A stretch of 64,000 bases of DNA from Myxococcaceae bacterium (lineage in GTDB: Bacteria > Myxococcota > Myxococcia > Myxococcales > Myxococcaceae), in contig JAIBBQ010000004.1 of assembly GCA_019694595.1 (NCBI GenBank), positions 43,416 to 107,415 of the forward strand, in the 5' to 3' direction. Below the pieces are notes generated by a model, which did no database searches, had not been told where the DNA came from, and worked only from the letters and a program-made list of their open reading frames with translations. This document shows positions 15,936 through 26,630 of this stretch, piece after piece. Every line of letters starts with the position of its first letter. Position 1 is the stretch's first letter. The position numbers and the translations under genes were made by a program.

Positions 15936-17324
15936 ATGCGCACCTGGAACCTCATCGCGGCGAGTTTGGTGGTGACCGCCTGCGGCGTCGAAGGCCCCAT
16001 CGACGTGCAGAGTGAAGGCGAGCAGGGCCTCACGGCCCAGGCGCTGCCGGGCACGCTGAAGGCGGAGTCGTACAAGGCGGGCGGCGAGGGCGTCGGCTAC
16101 CACGACACCACGAGCAAGAACCTGGGGGGCGCGGGGAGCACCACCAGCGCGGTGGACCTCTTCGCGCAGGCGACGGGCGGCGTGGCGGTGGGGTGGATCG
16201 CCCAGGGCGAGTGGCTGGAATACGACGTCACGGTGGCGAGCGCGGCGGTCTTCACGCCGACGGCGCGCGTGTCGTCGGGGAAGACGGGCACCAAGGGCCT
16301 GCACCTGGAGGTCGACGGGGTGAAGGTGAGCGAAGGCACCTTCACCAGCGAGGCCGGCTGGGAGGCGTGGGTGGACCTGAAGCTCCCGGCGTTCCCGCTC
16401 GGCGCGGGCGCGCACCGGCTGCGCTTCGTGGCGGACACCGCCTCGTTCAACCTGGACACGCTGGGCTTCACGGCGCAGGCGCTGTGCAAGGCGCGCTTCC
16501 CGGGCGACCCGGGCTGCTCGGGGAAGCTGTACTACGGCGCCGCGGTCGAAGGCGGGCAGCCGTCGAAGCTGGAGTCGCAGACGGGGCGCGGCATCACCGT
16601 GTTCCGCTCGTACTTCTCCGGTGACGACGCGACGTCGAAGTTCGTCACCCGCGCGAACGACGACGTGAGCCACGGCCGCATCCCCCTGATGTCCACCAAG
16701 CTGCCGGGCACCTGGGCGGACATGGCCGCGGGCAAGTACGACGCGTGGCTGCTGGAGCGCATCAAGGCGCTGGCGGCGGTGCCGGGGCCGGTGTGGCTCT
16801 GCCTGCACCACGAGCCGACGGGCGACGGCGCAGCGGCGGACTGGGTGAAGATGCAGCAGCACGCGCGCAAGCTCATCGACGCCAACTCGAAGAACATCGC
16901 GCTGGTGGGCATCCTCAACGGCTACCCGTTCACCACCAAGACGCCCGAGGTGCAGAACGCGTACAACCACCCGGTGGGCACGGGCGTGCACGTGATGGGC
17001 TTCGACTCGTACAACCCGTGGAGCCCGACCAACGGCAAGGCGTGGCAGACGGTGGACCACGTGTTCGGGCCTTCGACCATCATCCAGAGCTGGGGCTACC
17101 CGACGCTGCTGGGTGAGTACGGCGTGCGCAGCGACCCCAAGAATCCGGGCAAGGCCGCGCAGTGGATGGCGGATGCGTACAGCTACGCGGTGGCGCACGA
17201 CTTCGTGGCGCTCTCGTACTTCGACTCCGGCCAGAACTCGCCCGACGGCACGTGGGCGCTCGACAGCGAGACCTTGCCGGCGTTCAGCAAGGCGCTGGCG
17301 CGGACGGAGACGGCGCACCCCTGA
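15936..17324 (+). CDS. secreted CBM6 plus GH26-like glycoside hydrolase
   Basis: A 462-residue exported protein; the signal MRTWNLIAASLVVTACGVEG contains a probable lipobox. Residues about 45-180 form a CBM6-type carbohydrate-binding module (GWIAQGEWLEYDVTV, then HRLRFVADTASFNLD). The rest is a TIM-barrel glycosidase resembling GH26: WLCLHHEPTGDG carries the likely acid/base Glu, and PTLLGEYGVRSD the likely nucleophile Glu. Mannan, xylan or a related beta-glucan is a plausible substrate, as expected of a predatory or saprophytic myxobacterium. The ATG at 15936 follows a GGAGAA ribosome site. It is divergent from the metallo-beta-lactamase gene. Confidence 0.8.
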   Translation: MRTWNLIAASLVVTACGVEGPIDVQSEGEQGLTAQALPGTLKAESYKAGGEGVGYHDTTSKNLGGAGSTTSAVDLFAQATGGVAVGWIAQGEWLEYDVTVASAAVFTPTARVSSGKTGTKGLHLEVDGVKVSEGTFTSEAGWEAWVDLKLPAFPLGAGAHRLRFVADTASFNLDTLGFTAQALCKARFPGDPGCSGKLYYGAAVEGGQPSKLESQTGRGITVFRSYFSGDDATSKFVTRANDDVSHGRIPLMSTKLPGTWADMAAGKYDAWLLERIKALAAVPGPVWLCLHHEPTGDGAAADWVKMQQHARKLIDANSKNIALVGILNGYPFTTKTPEVQNAYNHPVGTGVHVMGFDSYNPWSPTNGKAWQTVDHVFGPSTIIQSWGYPTLLGEYGVRSDPKNPGKAAQWMADAYSYAVAHDFVALSYFDSGQNSPDGTWALDSETLPAFSKALARTETAHP

Positions 17325-17349
17325 CGGCGGAGGCTGGTATGCCACCGCG

Positions 17350-19146
17350 ATGACCCGGTTCATCGCGGTGGCGGCCACGTTCGTGGCGGGCTGTTCGGTG
17401 GTGCCGAGTCCGGTGGACTCGGGAGTGCCGGTGGTCGACGCAGGGCCGCGCACCTTCGCGGAGCTCGAGCGGCGCGGAGGGGATGACGGGACCCTGCGCT
17501 GTGATGGGCTCGGCGGGCCGCTGTCGCAGTCGCTGGCCTGTCCGGTGGCGAAGTCGCCCTCGGGAGCGCCGTTTCCTCCTGCGGCGCGGCCGACGCTGGA
17601 GTCGCCGGTGTCGCCGACCGAGGTCCCGGAGCAGGCGGCGGGCCGGGTGGCGGTCTACCTGGGCCAGCTCCCCACCTCGAGCCAGCTCCCGGTGCTGGTG
17701 GTGGGTGACACCGCGGTGCCCCTCGGGAGCGTGCTGGTGCCCGGGCGAGGTCCGGTGGCGGAAGGCGAGCTGCCGCCGCTCAAGGCGGGCACGTACGACG
17801 CGTTCCTCATCACGGTCGGCGCCGATGGCGGGCTGCTCAACCTGAAGGTGCCGATGGTGGTGCGGCCGCGGCCGGTGCTTGTGGGGAGCGAGGTGGCACC
17901 TCCGTTCGGCGTCACCCCGTGGGAGACGTGGGTGCTCCAGGCGGGGTTCTTCAACAACGGAGGCGAGGCGCTGCCCGGGCTGGAGGTGGAGGCGACGCCG
18001 CCGCTGCAGGTGAGCAGCAACGGGTGTGGCGGAGGGCTGGCGCCGTACCAGGGCTGTCTGGTGGAGGTGCGCGCGTCGCCGGGGGCGCGCGAGGTCTGTG
18101 GGGGCGTCCGCGGACTGGCGCGGCTCGCGGACGGCGGCGTGGTGGAGTCGTGGAGCACGGTGTCGCTCACCTACGAGCCGTCGGTGTTGCCGGTGGAGCC
18201 GGGCGTGGGGTGTACCGGCGTGGTGCTGGTGGATGCGGGCTCGGCGGAAGGGGTGTTGCCGGTGAGCGACGAGTCCCTGTGGATGTTCGGCCGGTTCCCG
18301 GTGGACCGGCTGGAGCGGGTGACGGCGAGCGGGCGGGTGCTGGCCGGCAGGACGCTCCCCATGGGAGTGACGGGCTGGGTGGAGCAGGTGGGCCGCGGGG
18401 TGGTGGTGGCGGCGGCCGACGGGCTGCACCGGCTGGACCTCGACGGCGGTGACGACCTCACGTTCGGCGATGGCGGCGTGGTGGTGTTCGCGCGGGGGCA
18501 GCGGCCGATTCGCGTCGCCTCGAGCGCCGACGGCGCGCTGGCGGTGGTGGCGTCGCAGGACGCGTACGCGCTGGAGCTGCAGTGGCTCGACGCGCAGGGC
18601 GCGCGGGTGGCCGATGCGGGGAACGCGCTGCCGGGGCTGTTCGAGGGAATCGAGCTCGCGCTCTCGGCGAGCGGGACGCGGGCTCGGGTGGTGAGCGTGC
18701 CGGACCTCAAGGGTGTGCGCAGCGAGGTGTACGAGCGCGACGGCAGCCAGGTCCGCACGGGGTACCTCCCGCTGGTGGACAGCTCCGGGCTCGTCCGGGT
18801 GCGCCAGGCGGGAGGCCTGGTGGTGGCCACGGCGGTGAACGACTTCAGTCCGCAGTCGCGGGTGGCGTGGCTCCGGGAGGACGGGAGCTTCGGCGCACGG
18901 GCGAACATCGCGACCACGACGAACTTCCTGACGCCGCTGCCGGCGGGCGTCGTGGGCGGGACGGAGTCCGGGGCGCTGACGACGTTCGGCTACGACGGCC
19001 ACGCGTTCGCGGACGCGGGCTCGGCGAACGGCACGCTGGGGACCTTCGGGCGCGGGCCGATGACGTGGGACGGGCGCGACCACCTGTGGCTGGTGAGCGT
19101 GCGCGCGGGCTTCCTCGAGGTGATGCGGCTGCGGCTCTCGCCGTGA
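17350..19146 (+). CDS. large hypothetical lipoprotein, propeller-like C-terminus
   Basis: A 598-residue lipoprotein (signal MTRFIAVAATFVAGC). The first half has Ig/beta-sandwich-like sequence with a Cys pair (SNGCGGGLAPYQGCLVEV). The second half has repeated strand blocks reminiscent of a beta-propeller (GVVVAAADGLHRLDLDGGDD, IRVASSADGALAVVASQDAY). I found no catalytic motif. The ATG at 17350 follows 25 bases after the glycosidase and begins the signal peptide. It is probably a surface or secreted structural protein. Function is unknown. Confidence 0.65.
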   Translation: MTRFIAVAATFVAGCSVVPSPVDSGVPVVDAGPRTFAELERRGGDDGTLRCDGLGGPLSQSLACPVAKSPSGAPFPPAARPTLESPVSPTEVPEQAAGRVAVYLGQLPTSSQLPVLVVGDTAVPLGSVLVPGRGPVAEGELPPLKAGTYDAFLITVGADGGLLNLKVPMVVRPRPVLVGSEVAPPFGVTPWETWVLQAGFFNNGGEALPGLEVEATPPLQVSSNGCGGGLAPYQGCLVEVRASPGAREVCGGVRGLARLADGGVVESWSTVSLTYEPSVLPVEPGVGCTGVVLVDAGSAEGVLPVSDESLWMFGRFPVDRLERVTASGRVLAGRTLPMGVTGWVEQVGRGVVVAAADGLHRLDLDGGDDLTFGDGGVVVFARGQRPIRVASSADGALAVVASQDAYALELQWLDAQGARVADAGNALPGLFEGIELALSASGTRARVVSVPDLKGVRSEVYERDGSQVRTGYLPLVDSSGLVRVRQAGGLVVATAVNDFSPQSRVAWLREDGSFGARANIATTTNFLTPLPAGVVGGTESGALTTFGYDGHAFADAGSANGTLGTFGRGPMTWDGRDHLWLVSVRAGFLEVMRLRLSP

Positions 19147-19156
19147 GCCTCGGGCT

Positions 19157-20005
19157 TCAGCGGGACTCGGCCCGCCGCTCGACGAGGAAGCGGGGGAGCA
19201 GCAGGTTCCAGGGCTGGTCGTAGCTGTAGGTGGGCTCGCCGCGCTTGCGACGGGGCTCGAGGGCGGCGGCGGGGTCGCGGTCGCTGCGATCCCAGGGGAC
19301 GGGCGTGGCGGGGCGGAAGCGCTGCAGGGCCTCGACGTGGCGCGTGGTGGGGCGGAACTCGGGGTGGGTGGAGAGGAAGAAGCCGACGCGCAGCGCGGTG
19401 ATGGCGCTGTCGAGGCGCAGGGTGTGGCGGACCATGGCGTCGTGGTCGAGCGTGCGGCCGTGCTCGAGCCAGAAGCGCCAGAGGGTGGGCAGCTCGGGGC
19501 CCAGGCGCGGGCGGTCGAGGACGTCGACGAACGTGCGCTCCATCGTGGTGACGCGGACGGGCTGGCCGTCGCGGAGCAAGGTCTGGACGCCGAAGCCGTC
19601 GTCGGCGCGGCGCTGGAGCGCCTCGGGGATCCACGCGGGGATGAAGGTGGCGCCGCTTGGCCGGTCGCTGAAGCGCTTGGGGGTGCGCTGGCGGGAGGTC
19701 CAGGTGACGAGGCCCTCGTCGTCGACGAGGTCGTGCACCGCGAAGGCGCTCAGGTAGGCGACGGCGGCGTCGGGGGCGAGGTGGCTGGCGAGGACATACG
19801 GGTCGGTGGTGGTGGTGTAGCGGCCGCGGTGCACCTGGCGCAGGCCGTTCTTTCCGAGGTGGTAGCGCAGGAGCGAGAGGGCGGAGACGTGGCTGCGCTT
19901 GCGGCCGCGACCGTGGGCCTCGGCGAAGTCGGCGACGGTGAAGACGGGGTGGGCGGCGATCCACTCCGCGGCGTCGAAGGGGGCAGTGGCTTTCTTTCGG
20001 CTCAT
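19157..20005 (-). CDS. AbiEi-like antitoxin / transcriptional regulator
   Basis: A 282-residue cytosolic protein. The N-terminus is a winged helix-turn-helix (TVADFAEAHGRGRKRSHVSA, then LRQVHRGRYTTTT). The body carries the AbiEi family stretch VTTMERTFVDVLDRPRLGPE. In type IV toxin-antitoxin systems AbiEi represses its own promoter and counters the nucleotidyltransferase toxin AbiEii. No AbiEii-like gene lies next to it, so it is either a solitary regulator or a remnant. The AT-rich inverted repeats 180-260 bases upstream are the obvious candidates for its own operator. Confidence 0.75.
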   Translation of the reverse strand: MSRKKATAPFDAAEWIAAHPVFTVADFAEAHGRGRKRSHVSALSLLRYHLGKNGLRQVHRGRYTTTTDPYVLASHLAPDAAVAYLSAFAVHDLVDDEGLVTWTSRQRTPKRFSDRPSGATFIPAWIPEALQRRADDGFGVQTLLRDGQPVRVTTMERTFVDVLDRPRLGPELPTLWRFWLEHGRTLDHDAMVRHTLRLDSAITALRVGFFLSTHPEFRPTTRHVEALQRFRPATPVPWDRSDRDPAAALEPRRKRGEPTYSYDQPWNLLLPRFLVERRAESR

Positions 20006-20403
20006 GGCGTGACTCCGGTGCGGCGTCGCGACGCGGTGCTGGCGAGGAAGCCCTGGGCGTCGCGCGAAGGCGGGAGGAGGGGGTGGGGTGAAACCAGGGC
20101 GGGTGTGCCGGGGGCGCGTCCGGCGCTCCCGCGACCGGAGAGGCCTGGCTGGCGTTCAGGAGGGGAGGCCAGGGGCAGGTTTTTGAGCGACACCAAACAT
20201 GAGACCATCAATGCAATAAAAGCACATCTTTTATTGCAAGTAAGCGCTCAAGTTTGGTGTAACCAAAAAACCAAGTCCGGCCGGGGAGGCTTCCCCGTTC
20301 CAGCGGGCCCGAATTTCCTGGCTCGGCCTGCTTCTTGAAACTTCGCTCATCGGTGCGCGCCGTTCCCGCGTCGTCTGCTGCGCTGCCGAGCGGAATCCCG
20401 ACC
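20006..20403. other. gene-free gap holding the AbiEi promoter region
   Basis: About 400 bp lie between the start of the AbiEi-like gene and the end of the nuclease operon, both on the minus strand. A high-GC part next to the gene shows nothing recognisable. The part at 20181-20270 drops to about 37 percent GC and holds interleaved inverted repeats. No coding frame is convincing. Confidence 0.6.
20183..20260. promoter_or_regulatory. interleaved inverted repeats, candidate AbiEi operator
   Basis: Three perfect repeat pairs are nested here: TTGAGCG (20183-20189) with CGCTCAA (20245-20251); ACACCAAAC (20190-20198) with GTTTGGTGT (20252-20260); and TGCAATAAAA (20212-20221) with TTTTATTGCA (20229-20238) around a 7-base loop. 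The first two pairs cross each other. AbiEi proteins are known to bind inverted repeats in their own promoter; that this is the site is inferred. Confidence 0.55.
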
Positions 20404-20870
20404 CTATTCGCAGGTGACGACCGAGCACGCGCCCCAGAGGCCCACGCGGTTGGTCTTCGCGACCACCTCGAGGTCCTCGAACTCCTGCACCCGGCTCATC
20501 CCGTCCGGCTTGACGTACAGCACGCACGCCAGCCCCTCGGTCATCAGGGTGGAGTTGACCTCCACGCCGTCGACCTTCACGTACGCCAGCGTGCGCCCGT
20601 ACCGGTCGGTGCACTGGGTGTCGTAGGTGAGCTGGACCGTCTTGCCCTCGACGAGCTCCGCGTTCCGTGCCGCCGCCTGCGCGCCGTAGCAGTCGTTGTG
20701 ACCGTTCGTCGTCTCGGGCGCGTTCACCAGGAGGTACCGAACCTTGGTGCCGTTCTCGAGCTCGATGGTGTCGCCGTCGACCACGCGCGACACCTTGGCG
20801 CTGGAGGGGCCACACGGGCTCCCTCCACACGCCGCGAGCGCGGCCCCCAGCGCGATGAGCGCCGCCGCCC

Positions 20871-20874
<4 letters not shown>
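20404..20874 (-). CDS. thermonuclease-like lipoprotein (SNase domain), small
   Basis: A 156-residue lipoprotein: the signal ends at LAACGG, so the mature Cys is lipidated. The rest is one staphylococcal-nuclease domain: SRVVDGDTIELENG, then VRYLLVNAPETT and DRYGRTLAYVKV. The Arg, Glu and Arg equivalent to Staphylococcus Arg35, Glu43 and Arg87 are present. The Asp40 calcium ligand is Asn here (LVNAPE), which could weaken or alter metal use. The GTG start overlaps the stop of the LTD gene (GTGA), so it is the fourth gene of the surface-nuclease operon. It should cut extracellular DNA or RNA. Confidence 0.85.
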
Positions 20875-22619
<1,745 letters not shown>

Positions 22620-22621
22620 CG

Positions 22622-23746
22622 TCAGTCGCCTTCCTGAGACGGCGCCTTCACGGCGTCCGCTTGTTCGCTGCCCAAGAGCTTCTCGAGCTCGGCCGACGGC
22701 GCGAGCACCTGGCCCGGCAAGCTCACCTGCAGCTGCAGCTTGTCGGTGTTGCGGTACGGGTCGCGGTACTTCTTGATGAGGCCGCGGACCTGCACGTACT
22801 CGCCCTTCTTGAACTGGATGCCGCTGTTGAGCAGCACGTCCTTGTCGAAGAACACCACGTCGAAGTCGTTGCCGCGGTTGCGCGACAGCTTCACCACCGA
22901 CGGGCCCTTCTCGCCGAAGCGCACGTCGGTGACCGCGCCCAGCAGCGTGACCGTGGTGTCGAGCTTCTGCTCCAGCTTGATCATCGCATCCCACCGGGTG
23001 AGCGCGATGTAGTCGTTGGGCGACTCTTCCATCGCCTTCTCGAAGCGGGTGATGGTCGCCTCGCGGTCGCTCCACCACTTCAGCCGCTCGGGGTAGTCGG
23101 GGTAGTGCTCGCCCTGGTCCGACCAGATGCCGAGCTTGGCCGCCTGGGCCGCCTTCTGCGCCTCGAGGAACTCCTTGTGGAAGCGGCGGCTGCGCCCGTA
23201 CTTCACGAAGTACGGCGACCAGCCCGCCTTCACCGCCTCGACGTTGTAGTTCACCCACTCGCCGTTCTTCTTCACGAACACGTAGGCGAGGTAGCGGCCG
23301 TAGTAGTCGCGGATCTCGCCCGGGTGGTCGCGCTCCAGCCGCACCGAGTCGACGCCGTCGAAGAAGGCCTGCGCGAAGTGCTTCGCCTCGTCGCCCATCG
23401 GCGTCGCGAACTTCACCGGGCGCGGCGAGTTGCCCCGCACCGCCTTCTTGTACTGCTCCCAGCCCGCCGCGTACGCCTGCCGCTCGTCGTCGTGCTTGAA
23501 GGTCTCCTCGGTGTCGATGGCCAAAAGGCGCAGCGAGGCCTGCAGCCCCTTCACCTTGATGGTGTCGCCGTCGACCACCGCGCTCGGACCTTCGAAGGGG
23601 AACTCGCCGAGCTCCAGGCTCACCACCTCGAGCCGCTTGAGCAGCGCCGCGGTCTCGTCGCGGGTGTAGCGCTTGCCCGACTTGGTGGCGTTGCAGGCGG
23701 TCAGGCCCAGCAGGGCGACCAGGGCAGAGACGAGGAGCGTGCGCAT
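22622..23746 (-). CDS. SNase-domain lipoprotein with OB-like tail
   Basis: A 374-residue lipoprotein (signal MRTLLVSALVALLGLTAC). The staphylococcal-nuclease domain has the full catalytic set: VVDGDTIKV, LRLLAIDTEET with Arg and Glu, and DYYGRYLAYVFV with the second Arg. A long insertion (about residues 80-130) separates the first two motif groups. After a Trp-rich connector (ERLKWWSDREATITRFE) the last 110 residues look like a second OB-type fold (DTTVTLLGAVTDVRFGE, EYVQVRGLIKKYRDP). The expected activity is calcium-dependent cleavage of single- or double-stranded DNA or RNA at the cell surface. Its ATG overlaps the barrel gene's stop (TGATG). Confidence 0.88.
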   Translation of the reverse strand: MRTLLVSALVALLGLTACNATKSGKRYTRDETAALLKRLEVVSLELGEFPFEGPSAVVDGDTIKVKGLQASLRLLAIDTEETFKHDDERQAYAAGWEQYKKAVRGNSPRPVKFATPMGDEAKHFAQAFFDGVDSVRLERDHPGEIRDYYGRYLAYVFVKKNGEWVNYNVEAVKAGWSPYFVKYGRSRRFHKEFLEAQKAAQAAKLGIWSDQGEHYPDYPERLKWWSDREATITRFEKAMEESPNDYIALTRWDAMIKLEQKLDTTVTLLGAVTDVRFGEKGPSVVKLSRNRGNDFDVVFFDKDVLLNSGIQFKKGEYVQVRGLIKKYRDPYRNTDKLQLQVSLPGQVLAPSAELEKLLGSEQADAVKAPSQEGD

Positions 23747-25926
23747 CAGAAGCTCACCGTGGCGTCGAGGAGCAGACGGTGCTCCGTCCGCGGGATGCGG
23801 GTCAGCGTGGTGTCGCGCGAGTCGAGCCAGGCGAAGACATCGTAGCGCAGCGTGGCGCGCACGGTCCGCGGCAGCACGAAGGTGGCCTCGATGAAGGTCT
23901 GCACCGACTTCTCGAGGTAGTCGGGGGCCGAGGTGTCCTCGTTCAGGTAGCGCACCCGGCCGCGCAGGAGCAGCCAGTCGATGGGCTGGCTGCGCAGCTC
24001 GCCCCACATCATGAACTGGTTGCGGAAGCTGTCCTTGTAGCGAATGTCGTCCTTCCAGGTGATGGCCGCCTGCACCGCGCCGGTGAGGTACCGCCCGGTC
24101 GGCGGCAGCACGCTCAGGCGCGTCGCCAGGCGGTACAGGTCGCCCGAGCAATTGAAGGTGGAGTCGCCTTCCACGATGATCTGCGTCTCGCTGGAGCAGC
24201 CGCCGTGGGTGAAGTTCGCCAGGTTGCGGTTGCGCATGTCGAGCCAGAAGGCCGGCTTCACGTACGGGAAGCCCACCAGGTCGACGCGGAAGAGCGAGTA
24301 GATGTTGGCGGTGCCCGCCTGGCCCGCGCTGCTGGTGAACGGCAGCACCCAGAAGTCGACCCCGGCGCGCACGACGACGTCGTACGGCAGCTTGCCGGTG
24401 TACTTCACCCGCGCCCCGAGCTCGTTGCGCGCGCGCTGACCGTCGAACTCGTCGGGCGCCGACACCGGGCGCGCGTACGGGTTGAGGTACTTGTCGTCGT
24501 AGAAGCGCAGCGAGACCTCGACCTCGTGGCGCTTGGGGCTGAAGACCGAGCGCTGCACCACGCCCCAGCCGCCGCCGCCGCCCACGGTGGAATCGAACGA
24601 ACGGCTGCCTTCGAGCGTCAGCTGGAAGTCGCCGAAGACCGCCTTGCCGTCGAGCCCCAGCGCGCCGAAGGGACCGCCGCTGGGCACCCGGCTGTATTCC
24701 TGGGTGCCGAGGAGAATTCCGGGCGGCGCGTCGTGGAAGAAGTTGGTCGCCCCGTAGCCGGTGATTCCGGCGCGGTACTGCGGCGTGGGGTGCCAGGCGA
24801 CGTGCGCGCCACCGAGCAGCTCGTCGTAGACCGACGGCAGCGTGGTGTAGACGAGCCGCGTGTCCTGGGTGAAGTCGTTGGGGTCCTTCACCACCAGGAT
24901 CTGCGGCGCGCTGCACGCGGGGTTCTTGTCGTCGCGCGGGTCGTCGCAGACGGCCTTGTTGTAGAGCTCGTACTGGTAGATGGGCCGCGTCTGGTACGAG
25001 AGGAACCCGGCGAGGTCCATCGTCGAGCCGCCCGGCAATTCGAGGTCGTCGATGCTCCCCGCCACGCCGCGGAACGGCTCGCGCCACTGGAAGTCGGGCG
25101 TCACGTAGGTGTCGGACTCGCCGTCGGCGCACGGGGCGAAGAAGCCCGCGCTCGACTGGCGGCAGACGCGCGAGAGGTCGCGCGGCCGGCGGATGTACTC
25201 GGTGTTGTAGATGCCGTCGGGCGTGTAGCGCCGCGAGGTGTCGATGGTGAGCCGCTCCGCGAAGCCCACGTTGAAGGTGCCGACGATGAGCTTGCGGTTG
25301 CCCGGCTTCCACTGCGCCCAGAAGTACGGGAGGTGGAACTTGTAGGCGAACGGGCTCACCGTGAGCGCGTCGCGCGTGGGGTCGTAGACCGGGCTGCCCG
25401 GCTCGCGCCGCGTGGTGCCCACCATGAAACCCGCCGCGAGGTCGGCCGGCATCCGCACCTTGGTGTTGAGCAGGAACGGCGGCGCGGGTCCGTTCTTGGT
25501 GAGGAAGTCGCCGTTCGACGCCGCGGAGATGAAGTGAATCTTCCCCGAGACGGGCAGCCGCATGCGCTCTTCGTCGATGGAGATGTACGGCGCGATGAGC
25601 AGCAGCTGCTCGTCGGTGATGGCGCCCGCGGCCACCAGCTCGCTGGGGTCCTCGATGCGGCCCTTGTTCTTGCGGTACTGAATGATGGCGTCGGCGTCGG
25701 GGTAGAGGATGCCCGGCAGGTCGTAGAGCTGCTCGCGCGAGGCGGTGTTCAGGTCGACGCCGTTCTCGAGCAGCTCGAGCAGCACGTCGGCGGTCGAGGA
25801 GCTGATGTCGCCCTTCTCCTCGAGGTCGAGCACGTCTTGCGCGTCATCGACCGTGGTGAGCGGCACCTCGTAGTTCGCGGCGAGGGCCACACTGGAGACG
25901 AAGCAGAGGAAGAACACCGGCCGCAT
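23746..25926 (-). CDS. outer-membrane beta-barrel with ComEA-like HhH segment
   Basis: A 726-residue exported protein (signal MRPVFFLCFVSSVALAANYE). Residues about 50-115 hold a helix-hairpin-helix motif of the ComEA type: VDLNTASREQLYDLPGI, ADAIIQYRKNKG and ELVAAGAITDEQLLLI. That motif binds DNA without sequence preference. The remaining 580 residues alternate aromatic and polar strands and end with LLLDATVSF, a typical outer-membrane barrel C-terminus. A DNA-binding periplasmic domain joined to a barrel suggests a DNA port or receptor. It is the first gene of the operon; the two nucleases and the LTD lipoprotein follow without gaps. The ATG at 25926 was chosen because it begins the signal. 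Confidence 0.8.
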   Translation of the reverse strand: MRPVFFLCFVSSVALAANYEVPLTTVDDAQDVLDLEEKGDISSSTADVLLELLENGVDLNTASREQLYDLPGILYPDADAIIQYRKNKGRIEDPSELVAAGAITDEQLLLIAPYISIDEERMRLPVSGKIHFISAASNGDFLTKNGPAPPFLLNTKVRMPADLAAGFMVGTTRREPGSPVYDPTRDALTVSPFAYKFHLPYFWAQWKPGNRKLIVGTFNVGFAERLTIDTSRRYTPDGIYNTEYIRRPRDLSRVCRQSSAGFFAPCADGESDTYVTPDFQWREPFRGVAGSIDDLELPGGSTMDLAGFLSYQTRPIYQYELYNKAVCDDPRDDKNPACSAPQILVVKDPNDFTQDTRLVYTTLPSVYDELLGGAHVAWHPTPQYRAGITGYGATNFFHDAPPGILLGTQEYSRVPSGGPFGALGLDGKAVFGDFQLTLEGSRSFDSTVGGGGGWGVVQRSVFSPKRHEVEVSLRFYDDKYLNPYARPVSAPDEFDGQRARNELGARVKYTGKLPYDVVVRAGVDFWVLPFTSSAGQAGTANIYSLFRVDLVGFPYVKPAFWLDMRNRNLANFTHGGCSSETQIIVEGDSTFNCSGDLYRLATRLSVLPPTGRYLTGAVQAAITWKDDIRYKDSFRNQFMMWGELRSQPIDWLLLRGRVRYLNEDTSAPDYLEKSVQTFIEATFVLPRTVRATLRYDVFAWLDSRDTTLTRIPRTEHRLLLDATVSF

Positions 25927-26034
25927 GGGGGTGGGGAACCGTAGCCGAAAGGGTGGGGCCGTTACGATGCTGCGCGTGGAAGTGACGCGCTGCGCCTCGC
26001 AGATTCTCATTGGCTGAGAGGACTCGCCGGTGGA

Positions 26035-26532
26035 TCAGCGCTCGGCGGCGCAGTCCACCAGCGTGGGGGCGAGCAGCTCCACCAGGGTGGCCGGGGTGAG
26101 CGAGACCAGGAAGCCGCGCTTGCCGCCGTTGATGAACAGGCGGGGGAGCGCGGTGATGCTGCGCTCGCAGCAGACCTGGAGCGCCTTGCGGGTGCCGAAG
26201 GGCGAGGTGCCGCCGACGAGGTAGCCGGTGTGGCGCTGCGCGACGTCCGGCGCGCAGGGCTCGACGCGCTTCTTGCCCAGCGCGCGGGCGAGCGCCTTGA
26301 GCGAGACCTCGCGGTCGCCGTGCATCAGCACCAGGAACGGCGCGCGCTCGTCGTCCTCGAAGACCAGGGTCTTCACCACCGCGTGCTCGTCGACCCCCAG
26401 CGCCGCGCTGGAGGCCGCGGTGCCGCCGCGCTCGACGTACGCGTAGACGTGCTCCTCGAAGGCGGCGCCCTTCGCGCGCAGGAAGGTGGTGGCGGGCGTC
26501 TCGGTGCTCGCCGCTCGTCCGGGCTTCGGCAT
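26035..26532 (-). CDS. ybaK: YbaK/EbsC-type aminoacyl-tRNA deacylase
   Basis: A 165-residue cytosolic protein. The conserved Lys segment HAVVKTLVFEDD and the glycine loop GYLVGGTSPFGTRKALQV are those of the YbaK/Cys-tRNA(Pro) deacylase group. These enzymes remove cysteine mischarged onto tRNA-Pro. The ATG at 26532 is preferred over an upstream in-frame start because the extra residues are Arg/His-rich and untypical. It is divergent from the pirin gene; a perfect 7-1-7 inverted repeat lies in between. The symbol is by homology. Confidence 0.85.
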   Translation of the reverse strand: MPKPGRAASTETPATTFLRAKGAAFEEHVYAYVERGGTAASSAALGVDEHAVVKTLVFEDDERAPFLVLMHGDREVSLKALARALGKKRVEPCAPDVAQRHTGYLVGGTSPFGTRKALQVCCERSITALPRLFINGGKRGFLVSLTPATLVELLAPTLVDCAAER

Positions 26533-26576
26533 GGGCGGCCCTTTAGCGCGGCGGTGAGCGCCGTGGCGCGGCGGCC

Positions 26577-26591
26577 GCAACAGCCTGTTGC
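26577..26591. promoter_or_regulatory. perfect 7-1-7 inverted repeat in divergent promoter
   Basis: GCAACAG-C-CTGTTGC lies between the divergent ybaK and pirin genes. A dimeric repressor could bind there and control both genes. No regulator gene is next to it. Confidence 0.35.
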
Positions 26592-26630
26592 CGCTCGCGC
26601 TCAGGTCCGGTGGTTACTCTTCTCGTCACC

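Noticed and set aside
19157..20005. Complete AbiE toxin-antitoxin system
   Set aside because: Only the AbiEi-like half is present; no nucleotidyltransferase gene flanks it.
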